A stretch of 35,718 nucleotides of DNA from Kribbella antibiotica (lineage in GTDB: Bacteria > Actinomycetota > Actinomycetes > Propionibacteriales > Kribbellaceae): NCBI RefSeq assembly GCF_004349055.1, contig NZ_SMKX01000087.1, forward strand, positions 1-35,718, in the 5' to 3' direction. Made by a program: the position numbers and the translations under genes. Positions within the stretch are counted from its first letter, which is position 1. Every line of letters begins with the position of its first letter. Positions 10,994-18,926 of the stretch are shown here, piece by piece. Below the pieces are notes generated by a model. The model had not been told where the DNA came from, ran no database searches, and saw only the letters and a program-made list of their open reading frames with translations.

Positions 10994-11020
10994 GCCGTCC
11001 GCCGATCTCCGGCGGACGGC
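10994..11020 (+). terminator. Strong hairpin after gcvP
   Basis: GCCGTCCGCCG (10994-11004) and CGGCGGACGGC (11010-11020) form a perfect 11-base-pair stem with a five-base loop, 21 bases after the gcvP stop. There is no T-run, which is usual for high-GC actinobacterial terminators. Confidence 0.75.
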
Positions 11021-11043
11021 CAGCGGCCGGCGGTTGCCAATTT

Positions 11044-11121
11044 GGTGGGCTGACCCACCGCGTTGTGGGTCGGCCAGCCGCATGCGGTGGGCTCTCCCAC
11101 AATTCGATGGGCTGACCCACC
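11044..11121 (+). repeat. Cluster of three GGTGGG/CCCACC palindromes
   Basis: Three related hairpins occur in 78 bases: GGTGGG-CTGA-CCCACC (11044-11059), GTGGG-CTCT-CCCAC (11087-11100) and GATGGG-CTGA-CCCACC (11106-11121). TTGTGGG (from 11063) can also pair with CCCACAA (11096-11102), giving an alternative larger fold. The array lies between the gcvP terminator and the serine hydrolase start. It does not match a repeat family I know. Confidence 0.75.
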
Positions 11122-11189
11122 AAGCGCGAGTGGGCGGGCTTGTGCGGGAACGGCCTGGGGGAGGCCCTTGGCGGGCATACGCTGTGCGG

Positions 11190-12491
11190 GTGACCGACGT
11201 ACGCGCCGACACGGCTGCTGCCCTGCTTGCCGGTATTGCTGCTGCCCAGAGTGAGACCAGAGTGCCGTCGGTGACCGCCGGCGTGGTGCGCGATGGGGAG
11301 TTGGTGTGGACCGGTGCTCGCGGGCGGTTCGCCGACGCGGCGGGGCTCGCGCCGGGGTCGAATGTGCAGTATCGGATTGGCTCGATCACCAAGACGTTGA
11401 CGGCGGTTCTGGTGTTGCAGTGCCGGGACGACGGGCTGCTCGCGTTGAATGATGCCGTGGGCAAGTATCTGCCGGGGATCGCTTTCGGCGACCGGACGGT
11501 GCGACACCTGCTGGCGCACAGCGGTGGGATGAACGCCGAGCCCGAAGGCCCTTGGTGGGAACGCAATCCGGGGATCTCGTTCGACGAGTTGGCCGCGACG
11601 ATGGACGAGTCGCAGGCGGCTGGTCCGGCTGATCGGCGGCACCACTACTCCAACCTCGGTTATGCATTGCTGGCCGAGATCGTGGCGCGGTTGCGCGGCG
11701 AGTCCTGGCTCGATCTGGTGCAGCGGCGGATCCTCGATCCGCTGGAGATGCGCCGTACGTCGTACTTCGCGTTCGGTGCGGCGGCGCAGGGGTACTCGGT
11801 GCATCCGTTCAGTGGTCAGCTGATCGAGGAGCCGGCCTACGACTCGGGGGCGATGGCTCCGGCTGGTCAGTTGTGGAGCACGGTCGAGGATCTGGCGAAG
11901 TACGCGAACTTCTGGATCGATCCGGTCACGGAGGTGCTCAGCCGCGACACTGTCGACGAGATGGCCGCGCCGGCGGCTGCGGATCCGCGGGAGGCGCTGA
12001 CTGCGTCGTACGGGCTGGGGCTGCGGCTGATCGCGGAGGACCCGTACCTGCTGGTGGGGCACACCGGATCGATGCCGGGGTTCCTGGCTGGGCTGTTCGT
12101 CGACCGGGTACGGCGGATTGGTGCCGTTGCGTTGGGCAACGCGACGTACGGGAAGGTTGCGTCGCTGGCGCCGGAGCTGATCACCACACTGGCCAGCCAT
12201 GAGCCAGCGCTGGCGCAGGAGTGGCTGCCGGAGCCGCAGTTGGAGCAGGGCAACGAACTGCTCGGCCACTGGTACTGGGGCAACACCCCGCTCACCATCG
12301 GAGTCAGTGGTGGTGTCCTGCAGTTGTCGGGTGCGATGAGCTGTCGCCTCACGCCGCTGGGGCCGGATGTCTACCAGGGGCGGGACGGGTACTTCGCGGG
12401 GGAGCGGCTGCGCGTTGTGCGGACAGGTGGCGCAGTCGACCACCTGAATCTCGCGACCTTCATTCTCACCAGGACGCCGTACGGCGAGTGA
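11190..12491 (+). CDS. Serine hydrolase, class C beta-lactamase / DD-peptidase fold
   Basis: The 433-residue protein has the penicillin-binding fold motifs: SxxK at S65-I-T-K68, the Tyr motif Y153-S-N155, and H291-T-G293 in place of KTG, as in class C beta-lactamases and esterase or DD-peptidase relatives. The main domain (about 10-330) is followed by a C-terminal beta domain (about 345-430, GHWYWGNTPLTIGVSGGVLQ). No signal peptide is evident, so a cytoplasmic esterase or peptidase role is as likely as an envelope role. Antibiotic resistance should not be assumed. GTG 11190 gives a normal N-terminus, and GTG 11184 is an equally possible in-frame start. No good ribosome binding site distinguishes them. 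Confidence 0.86.
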   Translation: MTDVRADTAAALLAGIAAAQSETRVPSVTAGVVRDGELVWTGARGRFADAAGLAPGSNVQYRIGSITKTLTAVLVLQCRDDGLLALNDAVGKYLPGIAFGDRTVRHLLAHSGGMNAEPEGPWWERNPGISFDELAATMDESQAAGPADRRHHYSNLGYALLAEIVARLRGESWLDLVQRRILDPLEMRRTSYFAFGAAAQGYSVHPFSGQLIEEPAYDSGAMAPAGQLWSTVEDLAKYANFWIDPVTEVLSRDTVDEMAAPAAADPREALTASYGLGLRLIAEDPYLLVGHTGSMPGFLAGLFVDRVRRIGAVALGNATYGKVASLAPELITTLASHEPALAQEWLPEPQLEQGNELLGHWYWGNTPLTIGVSGGVLQLSGAMSCRLTPLGPDVYQGRDGYFAGERLRVVRTGGAVDHLNLATFILTRTPYGE

Positions 12492-12529
12492 GGATGACCA
12501 CGTGGAGTCGGCTGGTCACCGACGTCATT

Positions 12530-12548
12530 TGAAGTTAGGCTCACCTAA
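12530..12548 (+). promoter_or_regulatory. Iron box (IdeR/DmdR operator)
   Basis: TGAAGTTAGGCTCACCTAA matches 17 of 19 positions of the actinobacterial iron box TTAGGTTAGGCTCACCTAA. It includes the full inner TTAGGCTCACCTAA. It lies 31 bases upstream of the siderophore synthetase start, placing that gene under repression by an Fe2+-bound DtxR-family regulator. Confidence 0.9.
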
Positions 12549-12579
12549 GTAAGCATTGCCTTACTTCAGGAGAGTGAGC

Positions 12580-14160
12580 GTGACCTCAACCGAGGCGGCC
12601 GTAGCGGCGCATCTGAACGCGATTCTGCGTTGCTACACCCGTGAGGCTGCGGTGCCGGTGGCAGCCGGGCTGCTGCAGTTGGCCGTCGGTAGCTCGCTGC
12701 TGACGGCGCGGGTCGAGCATGCCTCCCGGAGTGGCTGGCACCAGTTCACCGAGATCCTGGTGGACGGCGTCCAGCCGGCACCGGAGGAGCTCGTGCGGTT
12801 GCTGTCGGCCGGCAATGACCCGGCCGAGGTCGACGACCTCGCGGCTCGCACTGCCGAGTCGGTCCGCAACGTCGCGTACTTCGTCGACGCGGGCGAGACC
12901 GACCGTGGCCCCGGCCGCTTCCTGGAGATCGAGCAGGCGTTGCTGTTCGGTCAACTGAACCACCCGGCACCCAAGAGCCGGGACGGATTGAGCGGTGCCG
13001 AGCTGGCGAGGTACTCGCCGGAGCTCGGTGGCCGTTTCGCGGTGCACTGGTTCGAGGCCGACACCGAATTGGTGTCCTCGGACCAGGTGGCCGGCGCGCC
13101 CTCGCTGCAGGGACTGGACGCTGTGCAGCTGATGGGCGCGCTGGCCGGTATTACTCCGTCGGCGGGCCGGGTGCTGATCCCGGCGCACCCCTGGCAGGCG
13201 GCGGCGCTGCGGCAACGGCCGCGGGTCGCCAAGCTGATCGAGGACGGCCGGGTGAAAGAGCTCGGCCCGCACGGCGCGCAGTGGTACCCCACGTCGAGCA
13301 TGCGCACGCTGTACCACCCAGACCTGCCAGTGATGCTGAAGCTGTCGCTGGGGCTGCGCATCAGCGATGTACGCCGCGAGTCGACCCCGACCGAGCTCCG
13401 GCGCGGTCTCGAGGTCTACCGGCTGCTGGACGCTGCCTACAACGCCGGTACGGCGACTGCGCACCCACGGTTCACCCTCGTCCGCGACCCGGCCTGGATC
13501 GCACTCGACGAGGGCGGGCCGACTTTGACCGGTCTGGACGTCGCTGTGCGCGAGGTGCCGAGCGACGTCAACAGCTATGCCTGCTTGGCCGGACTGGTCG
13601 CACCGCGCCCGGACCGCCTCAGCCGGCTGAGTGAGTTCGCCGCTGACGACCCGGCCGCGTGGGTGGCGTCGTACATCGACAGTGTCCTCATCCCGATGCT
13701 GCACCTGTACGCCGAAACCGGTATCGGTCTCGAAGCGCATCAGCAGAACACGCTGGTCCGGCTGGACGGTCTCGGGCGCATCAAGGGCGGCGCGTACCGC
13801 GACAACCAGGGCTACTACCTGGCGTCGTCGTACCTGCGTGGTCTGCTCGCTGTGACGGGGCTGCGGGACTCTGCGCTCGCAGTGGTCGACGACAGCACTG
13901 TGGACGACCACCTCACCTGCAACCTGCTCTACAACCAGGCGCTGGCCGTGGTGGGCTGCCTGGCGGCTGATGGGGTCGCCGACGAGGCGGAACTGCTCGA
14001 TGTCGTGCGTGACCGGCTCATCCTCGCTCTGCCGTTGCTGCAGGCCGCTGGGCCGGACGGTGACCGCCTGGCGCGGCGCTGGCTGACCGCAGACACCCTG
14101 CCCTGCCAGGCAAATCTCTCAACCGTCTATCTGAACATCCCGAACCCGCTCACTGCGTGA
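12580..14160 (+). CDS. IucA/IucC-family NRPS-independent siderophore (NIS) synthetase
   Basis: NIS synthetases adenylate a carboxylate (often citrate) and condense it with an amine or alcohol in siderophore assembly. The 526-residue product has the family landmarks H203-P-W-Q, the K254-LSLGLRI nucleotide-binding strand, and EAHQQN (H387), followed by the FhuF-like C-terminal region (NLLYNQALAVVGCL). It is somewhat shorter than the roughly 580-600 residues usual for IucA/IucC. The start is GTG 12580, seven bases after AGGAG. The iron box upstream shows iron control. No hydroxylase, decarboxylase, acyltransferase, exporter or siderophore uptake gene is next to it, so the substrate type (A, B or C) and the product cannot be named. 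Confidence 0.92.
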   Translation: MTSTEAAVAAHLNAILRCYTREAAVPVAAGLLQLAVGSSLLTARVEHASRSGWHQFTEILVDGVQPAPEELVRLLSAGNDPAEVDDLAARTAESVRNVAYFVDAGETDRGPGRFLEIEQALLFGQLNHPAPKSRDGLSGAELARYSPELGGRFAVHWFEADTELVSSDQVAGAPSLQGLDAVQLMGALAGITPSAGRVLIPAHPWQAAALRQRPRVAKLIEDGRVKELGPHGAQWYPTSSMRTLYHPDLPVMLKLSLGLRISDVRRESTPTELRRGLEVYRLLDAAYNAGTATAHPRFTLVRDPAWIALDEGGPTLTGLDVAVREVPSDVNSYACLAGLVAPRPDRLSRLSEFAADDPAAWVASYIDSVLIPMLHLYAETGIGLEAHQQNTLVRLDGLGRIKGGAYRDNQGYYLASSYLRGLLAVTGLRDSALAVVDDSTVDDHLTCNLLYNQALAVVGCLAADGVADEAELLDVVRDRLILALPLLQAAGPDGDRLARRWLTADTLPCQANLSTVYLNIPNPLTA

Positions 14161-14248
14161 CCGCCGCGGGTTACCCCGACGATTTCGCCCTGTAGTCTGG
14201 CGCAGTCTGCCGATCGTCCAGACCGGCGTGACGACCACGGGGAGCAAC

Positions 14249-14890
14249 ATGAACACTGGACACGTCGAGCTCGCACGAGCTCAGCAGGAACGGTGGGACT
14301 CCGCTTACGCGCGGCAGCCGCAACTGCACGGAGCGGAGCCGTCGGCAGCGGCGCGCTGGGCGGCGGGGACTTTCGGTGCCGCAGGCATCGATGACGTTCT
14401 CGAGCTCGGTGCCGGGCACGGCCGGGACGCGCTTTTCCTGGCCAGGCAGGGATTCAGCGTCCACGCCACCGACTTCAGCGAGACCGCGCTCGACCAGCTC
14501 CGCCAGCAGGCGCAGCGCGAAGGTCTCGACGACCGCGTCACGGCGGCACTGCACGACGTACGGGATCCGCTGCCACCGGCCGATGCCACGGTCAACGCGG
14601 TGTTCGCCAATCTCTTGCTGAACATGGCCTTCACGCCTGACGAGCTCCGCAGCCTGGTCAGCGAGGTCCACCGGGTGCTGCGCCCGGGAGGCCTGTTTGT
14701 GTACGCCGTGTGGACGGCCGAAGCGGGCTGTGCCGAGGAGTTCGCCGACCACGACGGCTTCGTCGGCAGGTTCTTCGACCAGGCCCTCGTCGACGAGTTG
14801 TCCACAGGCTGGCAGCCGTTGGGGATAACGGCCTACACCGAAGGTCACGAGCCGCACACGGTCTGCCGGGTATCGGTCGCGAAAAGGTGA
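14249..14890 (+). CDS. Class I SAM-dependent methyltransferase
   Basis: The 213-residue protein has a Rossmann methyltransferase core: motif I VLELGAGHGRDALFLA (about 50-65), the acidic end of strand 2 VHATDFS, motif IV NAVFANLLLNM and the post-motif HRVLRPGGLFVYAVW. It resembles the TehB/methyltransf_25 group, which acts on small molecules, so the substrate is unknown. ATG 14249 follows GGGGAG and gives the family-typical N-terminus. An in-frame GTG at 14228 is less likely. The gap of 88 bases from the siderophore synthetase means co-transcription is possible but not shown. Confidence 0.85.
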   Translation: MNTGHVELARAQQERWDSAYARQPQLHGAEPSAAARWAAGTFGAAGIDDVLELGAGHGRDALFLARQGFSVHATDFSETALDQLRQQAQREGLDDRVTAALHDVRDPLPPADATVNAVFANLLLNMAFTPDELRSLVSEVHRVLRPGGLFVYAVWTAEAGCAEEFADHDGFVGRFFDQALVDELSTGWQPLGITAYTEGHEPHTVCRVSVAKR

Positions 14891-15016
14891 AGTTCGCTCG
14901 AAGTACGGCGCGCCATGTTGCAGTGTGATCACCGAACGGCGACCGTGCATTGACGACGCCGGGCAGTTCCGTCAGGCTCTGTCCTCGCCTCACCTTCTGA
15001 CTATCGGAGAGCTGCA

Positions 15017-15460
15017 ATGCACTGGTTCACAGATGTGATCACCAAGCAGTACGCACAATTCAGTGGTCGTGCGCGCCGTAAAGAGTTCTGGATGTTCATC
15101 CTTTTCAGCTTTGTGATCTCGGTGATCCTGGGAATCCTGGACTCGATCCTGGGCCTGGACTTCGAGACCAGCAACAAGCTCAAGGCCGGCGGGGTGCTGC
15201 AGTACATCTTCGCCCTCGCCGTGCTGGTCCCCACGATCGCGATCTCCGTCCGGCGTTTCCACGACCGGGACAAGGGTGGCTGGTGGGTGCTGATCTACCT
15301 GATCCCGTGTGTCGGCTGGATCTGGTTCATCGTCTGGGCAGCCCTCGAGGGCACGGTGGGCGACAACCGCTTCGGCCCGGACCCGAAGGCTGCTGAGCGC
15401 GGCGGTCCTGGCGGCTTCGCCGGTCCTGGTGGATCCGAGCCGGGCTACCCGACCGTCTGA
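15017..15460 (+). CDS. DUF805 family membrane protein
   Basis: The 147-residue protein matches DUF805: an N-terminal FSGRARRKEFWMFILF, a second membrane segment around residues 65-80, the signature SVRRFHDRDKGGWW (about 78-91) and a third membrane segment (IYLIPCVGWIWFIVWAA), ending in a Gly/Pro-rich tail. The family is widespread in bacterial inner membranes and has no agreed function. The ATG follows CGGAGAG at a good distance. The gene stands alone. A strong bidirectional terminator lies 16 bases after its stop and separates it from the convergent TldE gene. Confidence 0.88.
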   Translation: MHWFTDVITKQYAQFSGRARRKEFWMFILFSFVISVILGILDSILGLDFETSNKLKAGGVLQYIFALAVLVPTIAISVRRFHDRDKGGWWVLIYLIPCVGWIWFIVWAALEGTVGDNRFGPDPKAAERGGPGGFAGPGGSEPGYPTV

Positions 15461-15475
15461 TCTACAGCAGTACAA

Positions 15476-15506
15476 CGCCCCGCGAACCTTCAAGGTTCGC
15501 GGGGCG
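15476..15506. terminator. Bidirectional rho-independent-type terminator
   Basis: CGCCCCGCGAACC (15476-15488) pairs perfectly with GGTTCGCGGGGCG (15494-15506) around TTCAA, a 13-base-pair stem followed by CTTTGCT. It sits exactly between the convergent DUF805 and TldE genes and can serve both. Confidence 0.92.
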
Positions 15507-15520
15507 CTTTGCTGTTCGGG

Positions 15521-16927
15521 TCAGCTGGCCTGGCTGACGCTGGACATGTTGAAGTCCGGGATCAGCAGCGGCGGCGTCGCCGTGCGGGAGAACTCGTCGC
15601 CCCACTCGCGGGAGAACGACGGGACGGTCGCGCCGGCCGCACCGATCCGCGACAGCAGGTCCACCGGGCTTTCGTTGAAGCGGAAGTTGTTGACTGCGCC
15701 GGTCACCTCGCCGTTCTCGACCAGGTAGACGCCGTCACGAGTGAGCCCGGTGAGCAGTGAGGTCTGCGGATCGACCATCCGGATGTACCACAGGCAGGTC
15801 AGCAGCAGGCCGTTCTCCAGACCGGCCACCAGGTCATCCGTCGTACCGGTCGCGCCGTCGACCGACAGGGCGTAGTTGTCGATCGCCGGAGCGGCGGTGG
15901 CGGCGCCGATGAGGTCGGCGGTGTGCCGGCTGGTCATCAGGGTCTCAAGCTTGCCGTCCCGGATCCAGTCAGTCGCGGACAGCGTCAGGCCGTTGTCGAA
16001 GACGCTGTCGGAGGCACCCGACGACCGCGCGACCACGAACGGGAACGTCTCCAGCCCAGGCAGCGCCGGGTCCGACCGCAGCTGCACCGGCTTGGTCGAC
16101 AGCGTCTCGCCGAGCCGAGTGCCACCTGAGGGCTTGGCGAACACGCTGCGACCCTCGAACGCCTGCCGGCCGTCCAACTGCCAGAACAGGTACGTCGTCA
16201 GGTCGGCGACTGCGGCCGGCGGCAGCACGGTTGCGTGCCGACCGGGGTCGACGGAGACCGTGCGAGTCGCCCAGCCGAGCCGCCGGGTCAGCTCGGCGTC
16301 GAACGCCAGCGGGTCGATATCGGCGAAGTCGCGGGTGGCCGCGCCGACCCATGCCGACTGGCTCAGGTCGCCGGACTTGCCGGTCTCGCTGATGAAACCA
16401 CGGGGGAGGGCCTGGCGGATCCGCAGTCCGGCCGAGGAGCCGACGTACAGGGTGACGACCTCGTGGTCAGCGAAGCCGTAGAGCCAGCGCTTCTCGCTGC
16501 TGGCACGCTGCAGTGTCTCACCGAGCGCCGGAGCGAACTTCTCGTAGATGGTGACTGAGGTTTCGGCCGGCTCGTCGTCCCAGTCCGCGCTGGTGGTGCC
16601 GTCGACCAGCGGTCGCGCGTCGTCGGCGGGGGTGGCGTCCCGGGCAGTCGCTACTGCTGCGGAGACCTGCTCCCGCAACGAGTCCTCGGTGACTGCAGAC
16701 CGGCTGATCACACCGGTCGCAGTGCCTTCACCGGCGCCGACGGTGGCGATCACGGTGACATGCGAGCCGCGCATGGCGCCGTTCGTGGTCAGCGTGTTGT
16801 TGGCCCAGCGCAGGTTGGTGCTGGAGGTCTCGGCGACGATGACCACGCAGCCGGTGGCGCCTTCGGCCGCAGCGAGGGCGAGCCCGCGCTCGACGGTGTC
16901 CTGCGGGGTGAGCTGAATGGCGGTCAC
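15521..16927 (-). CDS. tldE: TldE/PmbA-type subunit of the TldD/TldE protease
   Basis: The 468-residue protein is the second, non-catalytic half of the TldD/TldE heterodimer, which processes unfolded or modified peptides (microcin B17 and CcdA in E. coli). It has the family layout, with N-terminal TVERGLALAAAEGATGCVVIV, central SDSVFDNGLTL-type sequence and C-terminal NFRFNESPVDLL. It lacks the HExxxH metal site. I took GTG 16927, which overlaps the TldD stop as GTGA and lies seven bases after a strong AGGAGG (plus-strand CCTCCT at 16935-16940). The frame also stays open upstream inside TldD, but that is shadow coding. No RiPP precursor is visible nearby, so a housekeeping peptidase role is more likely. 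Confidence 0.92.
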   Translation of the reverse strand: MTAIQLTPQDTVERGLALAAAEGATGCVVIVAETSSTNLRWANNTLTTNGAMRGSHVTVIATVGAGEGTATGVISRSAVTEDSLREQVSAAVATARDATPADDARPLVDGTTSADWDDEPAETSVTIYEKFAPALGETLQRASSEKRWLYGFADHEVVTLYVGSSAGLRIRQALPRGFISETGKSGDLSQSAWVGAATRDFADIDPLAFDAELTRRLGWATRTVSVDPGRHATVLPPAAVADLTTYLFWQLDGRQAFEGRSVFAKPSGGTRLGETLSTKPVQLRSDPALPGLETFPFVVARSSGASDSVFDNGLTLSATDWIRDGKLETLMTSRHTADLIGAATAAPAIDNYALSVDGATGTTDDLVAGLENGLLLTCLWYIRMVDPQTSLLTGLTRDGVYLVENGEVTGAVNNFRFNESPVDLLSRIGAAGATVPSFSREWGDEFSRTATPPLLIPDFNMSSVSQAS

Positions 16928-18441
16928 CGGCCGGCCTCCTGCGTGGTGTTGAGAATGCGGACGCCCCGGAACAGGGCGGACGGGCAACCGTGGCTGACGG
17001 CACCGGACTGCGCGGGCTGAGCCTTGCCGCAGTTCAGCGCGCCGTGCAAGAGGTAGGTCTCCGGGCCGCCGACGGCTTCCATGGAGCCCCAGAAGTCGGT
17101 GGTGGTCGCCTGGTAGGCGATGTCGCGCAGCTGACCGTCCAGCTTGCCGTTGGTGATCTTGTAGAAGCGCTGGCCGGTGAACTGGAAGTTGTAGCGCTGC
17201 ATGTCGATCGACCAGGACTTGTCGCCGACGATGTAGATCCCGTTCTCGACCCGGCTGATCAGCTCCTCCGTCGAAGGGCCGTCCGCCGCTGGCTGCAGCG
17301 ACACGTTGGCCATCCGCTGGATCGGGATATGCCCGGACGAGTCGGCGTACGCGCAGCCGTTGGAGCGCGCCGTGCCGAGGAGCTCCTCGTTCACCTTCGC
17401 CATCCGGCGGTCGACCTGGTAGCCGACCAGTACGCCGTCCTTGACCAGATCCCATTGCTGTCCGGCGACCCCCTCGTCGTCGTACCCGACTGTCGAGAGG
17501 CCGTGCTCGGCGGTGCGGTCACCGGTGACGTGCATGACCGGTGAGCCGTACTTGAGGTTGCCGAGCTTGTCGGTGGTCGCGAAGCTCGTACCGGCATAGT
17601 TGGCCTCGTAGCCGAGCGCACGGTCCAGTTCGGTGGCGTGGCCGATCGACTCGTGGATCGTCAGCCACAGGTTGCTTGGGTCGATGACCAGGTCGTACAC
17701 CCCGGCCTCGACACTCGGCGCGGCCATCTTCTCGGCCAGCCAGCCGGGGATCTGCGCGAGCTCTTCGTCCCAGTCCCAGCCGGTGCCGGTCAGGTACTCC
17801 CAGCCGCGGCCGACGGGCGGCGCGAGGCTGGCCATGGAGTCGAAGCGGCCGGTCTCGGCGTCCACAGCGATCGCGCTGATGTCCGGACCGATCCGGACCC
17901 GCTGCTGCGTGTACGACGTGCCTTCGCTGTTCGCGTAGAACTTGCACTCGTGGACCGACGCGACATGCACGCTCACGCGCGCGACACCGTCCGCCTTGAG
18001 CAGCCGGTCGCTGTAGTCGGTCAGCAGTGCGACCTTCTCGGCGCGCGGCACGCTGAACGGGTCGATCTCGTACGACGAGACCCACGTGACGTCGTCGTAC
18101 ACGGGCTCGTCGGCCAGCTCGATCGGCTCGGCGTTGATCGGCCGCGCCACCTGCGCCATGTGCACAGCCTGCTCGGCCACCTGGATCGCGGCCTCGCCGG
18201 TCAGCACCACGCCGGCCGCGAACCCCCAGGTGCCCTCGTGAACGACGCGCACCGCCAGACCGAGGTCCTCACCGTCGCTGGCACTCTCCAGCACGCTGTC
18301 GCGCAGCGAGATCGACTCCGACCGGATCCTCTCCAGCCGGAACTCCGCAAACGTGGCCCCGAGGTCATAGGCCCGCTGCAAGGCGGCATCCGCGAGCGCA
18401 TGCCGGGGCAGGGCATTGAACGATTCATCGATGTCTGGCAC
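16924..18441 (-). CDS. tldD: TldD metalloprotease subunit
   Basis: The 505-residue protein is the catalytic half of TldD/TldE. The zinc motif HESIGH (H263-E264 and H268) is intact, and the C-terminal LHGALNCGKAQP matches the conserved Cys region that completes the active site in this family. The N-terminal half (about 15-200) is the usual PmbA/TldD domain. The start is GTG 18441. A TAGGGT element (minus strand, 18448-18453) lies only six bases upstream, so the transcript may be leaderless, and no ribosome binding site is seen. It is followed directly by TldE through a GTGA overlap, as expected for a 1:1 complex. Confidence 0.94.
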   Translation of the reverse strand: MPDIDESFNALPRHALADAALQRAYDLGATFAEFRLERIRSESISLRDSVLESASDGEDLGLAVRVVHEGTWGFAAGVVLTGEAAIQVAEQAVHMAQVARPINAEPIELADEPVYDDVTWVSSYEIDPFSVPRAEKVALLTDYSDRLLKADGVARVSVHVASVHECKFYANSEGTSYTQQRVRIGPDISAIAVDAETGRFDSMASLAPPVGRGWEYLTGTGWDWDEELAQIPGWLAEKMAAPSVEAGVYDLVIDPSNLWLTIHESIGHATELDRALGYEANYAGTSFATTDKLGNLKYGSPVMHVTGDRTAEHGLSTVGYDDEGVAGQQWDLVKDGVLVGYQVDRRMAKVNEELLGTARSNGCAYADSSGHIPIQRMANVSLQPAADGPSTEELISRVENGIYIVGDKSWSIDMQRYNFQFTGQRFYKITNGKLDGQLRDIAYQATTTDFWGSMEAVGGPETYLLHGALNCGKAQPAQSGAVSHGCPSALFRGVRILNTTQEAGR

Positions 18442-18474
18442 GACCCGACCCTATACAGCGGATGGGCGACCTGC

Positions 18475-18886
18475 TCACACCTTGAGGTAGGTCAGGACCG
18501 CCAGGACGCGGCGGTTGGCCGAGTCGTGCCGGTTGATCCCGTCCAGCCGACCACCCGGTACGGCGACGGCGCCGCCCGGACCGTTGTCCGTGACGAGCAC
18601 AGTGAGCGTCGTACCGGATCGGTTGATGTCCACCTGTACCTGGGAGGCTCCGCTCCAACCGCTCGAGGCTCCCCGCGGCGCGCGCCTCTGCGCGGCCCGC
18701 GAGCCGATAGAGCACCGGTGCGATGGCCAGCAGCAGTACCGATCGCACCCACAGGAACGTGTTCACGGTCTCGTGTGTCGCCGCATGCGCGATCACCACG
18801 CTCAGAATCACCGCACTGGCGACTCCGAAGACCCCGAGGCGGTCCAATACAGGTCCAGCCACACACCCGGGTGGGTCCAGCCACAC
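18475..18886 (-). pseudogene. Frameshifted remnant, probably of a membrane sensor histidine kinase
   Basis: Reading from GTG 18886, one frame gives two hydrophobic segments (GVFGVASAVILSVVIAHAA and FLWVRSVLLLAIAPVLYRLAG) and a basic, helical ERLER stretch. Near 18650-18670 this frame loses protein-like character. A second frame continues with SQVQVDINRSGTTLTVLVTDNGPGG and ends at TGA 18477-18475. TDNGPGG resembles the ATP-binding G box of NarL-type histidine kinases, and the first part resembles a kinase membrane domain. The catalytic middle is missing. The 412-base span is not a multiple of three. GAGGCTCC occurs twice (18644-18651 and 18665-18672) at the junction, a possible deletion scar. 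Alternatively it is a short membrane-protein gene with a sequencing error. The kinase origin is inference. Confidence 0.45.
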
Positions 18887-18926
18887 TGTCGGAACCGAAC
18901 CGTCATGAGCGGTGTAATGACAGTGT
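18883..18926. other. Inverted repeat spanning the divergent start region
   Basis: ACACTGTC (18883-18890) and GACAGTGT (18919-18926) are perfect 8-base inverted repeats spaced 28 bases apart. They bracket the intergenic gap between the remnant kinase and the sigma gene, the second arm overlapping the sigma start codon. A 13-base direct repeat GGTCCAGCCACAC lies beside it (18852-18864 and 18874-18886). These could be operator sites or chance. Confidence 0.4.

Noticed and set aside
11190..12491. Beta-lactamase as an antibiotic resistance determinant
   Set aside because: It has the class C-like fold motifs, but no signal peptide and the general serine hydrolase C-terminal domain; resistance is not supported.
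14950..14978. TTGACG - 17 - CAGGCT promoter-like pair before the DUF805 gene
   Set aside because: The -10 does not fit TAnnnT, and such half-matches are frequent; kept only as a weak possibility.
16928..17455. N-terminal extension of the TldE frame into TldD
   Set aside because: The extension is Arg/Gly/Pro-rich off-frame translation of TldD; GTG 16927 has its own AGGAGG and the usual family start.
15521..18441. TldD/TldE as part of a RiPP (modified peptide) cluster
   Set aside because: No precursor peptide, cyclodehydratase, radical SAM enzyme or exporter is nearby; the neighbours are a DUF805 gene and a sigma operon.
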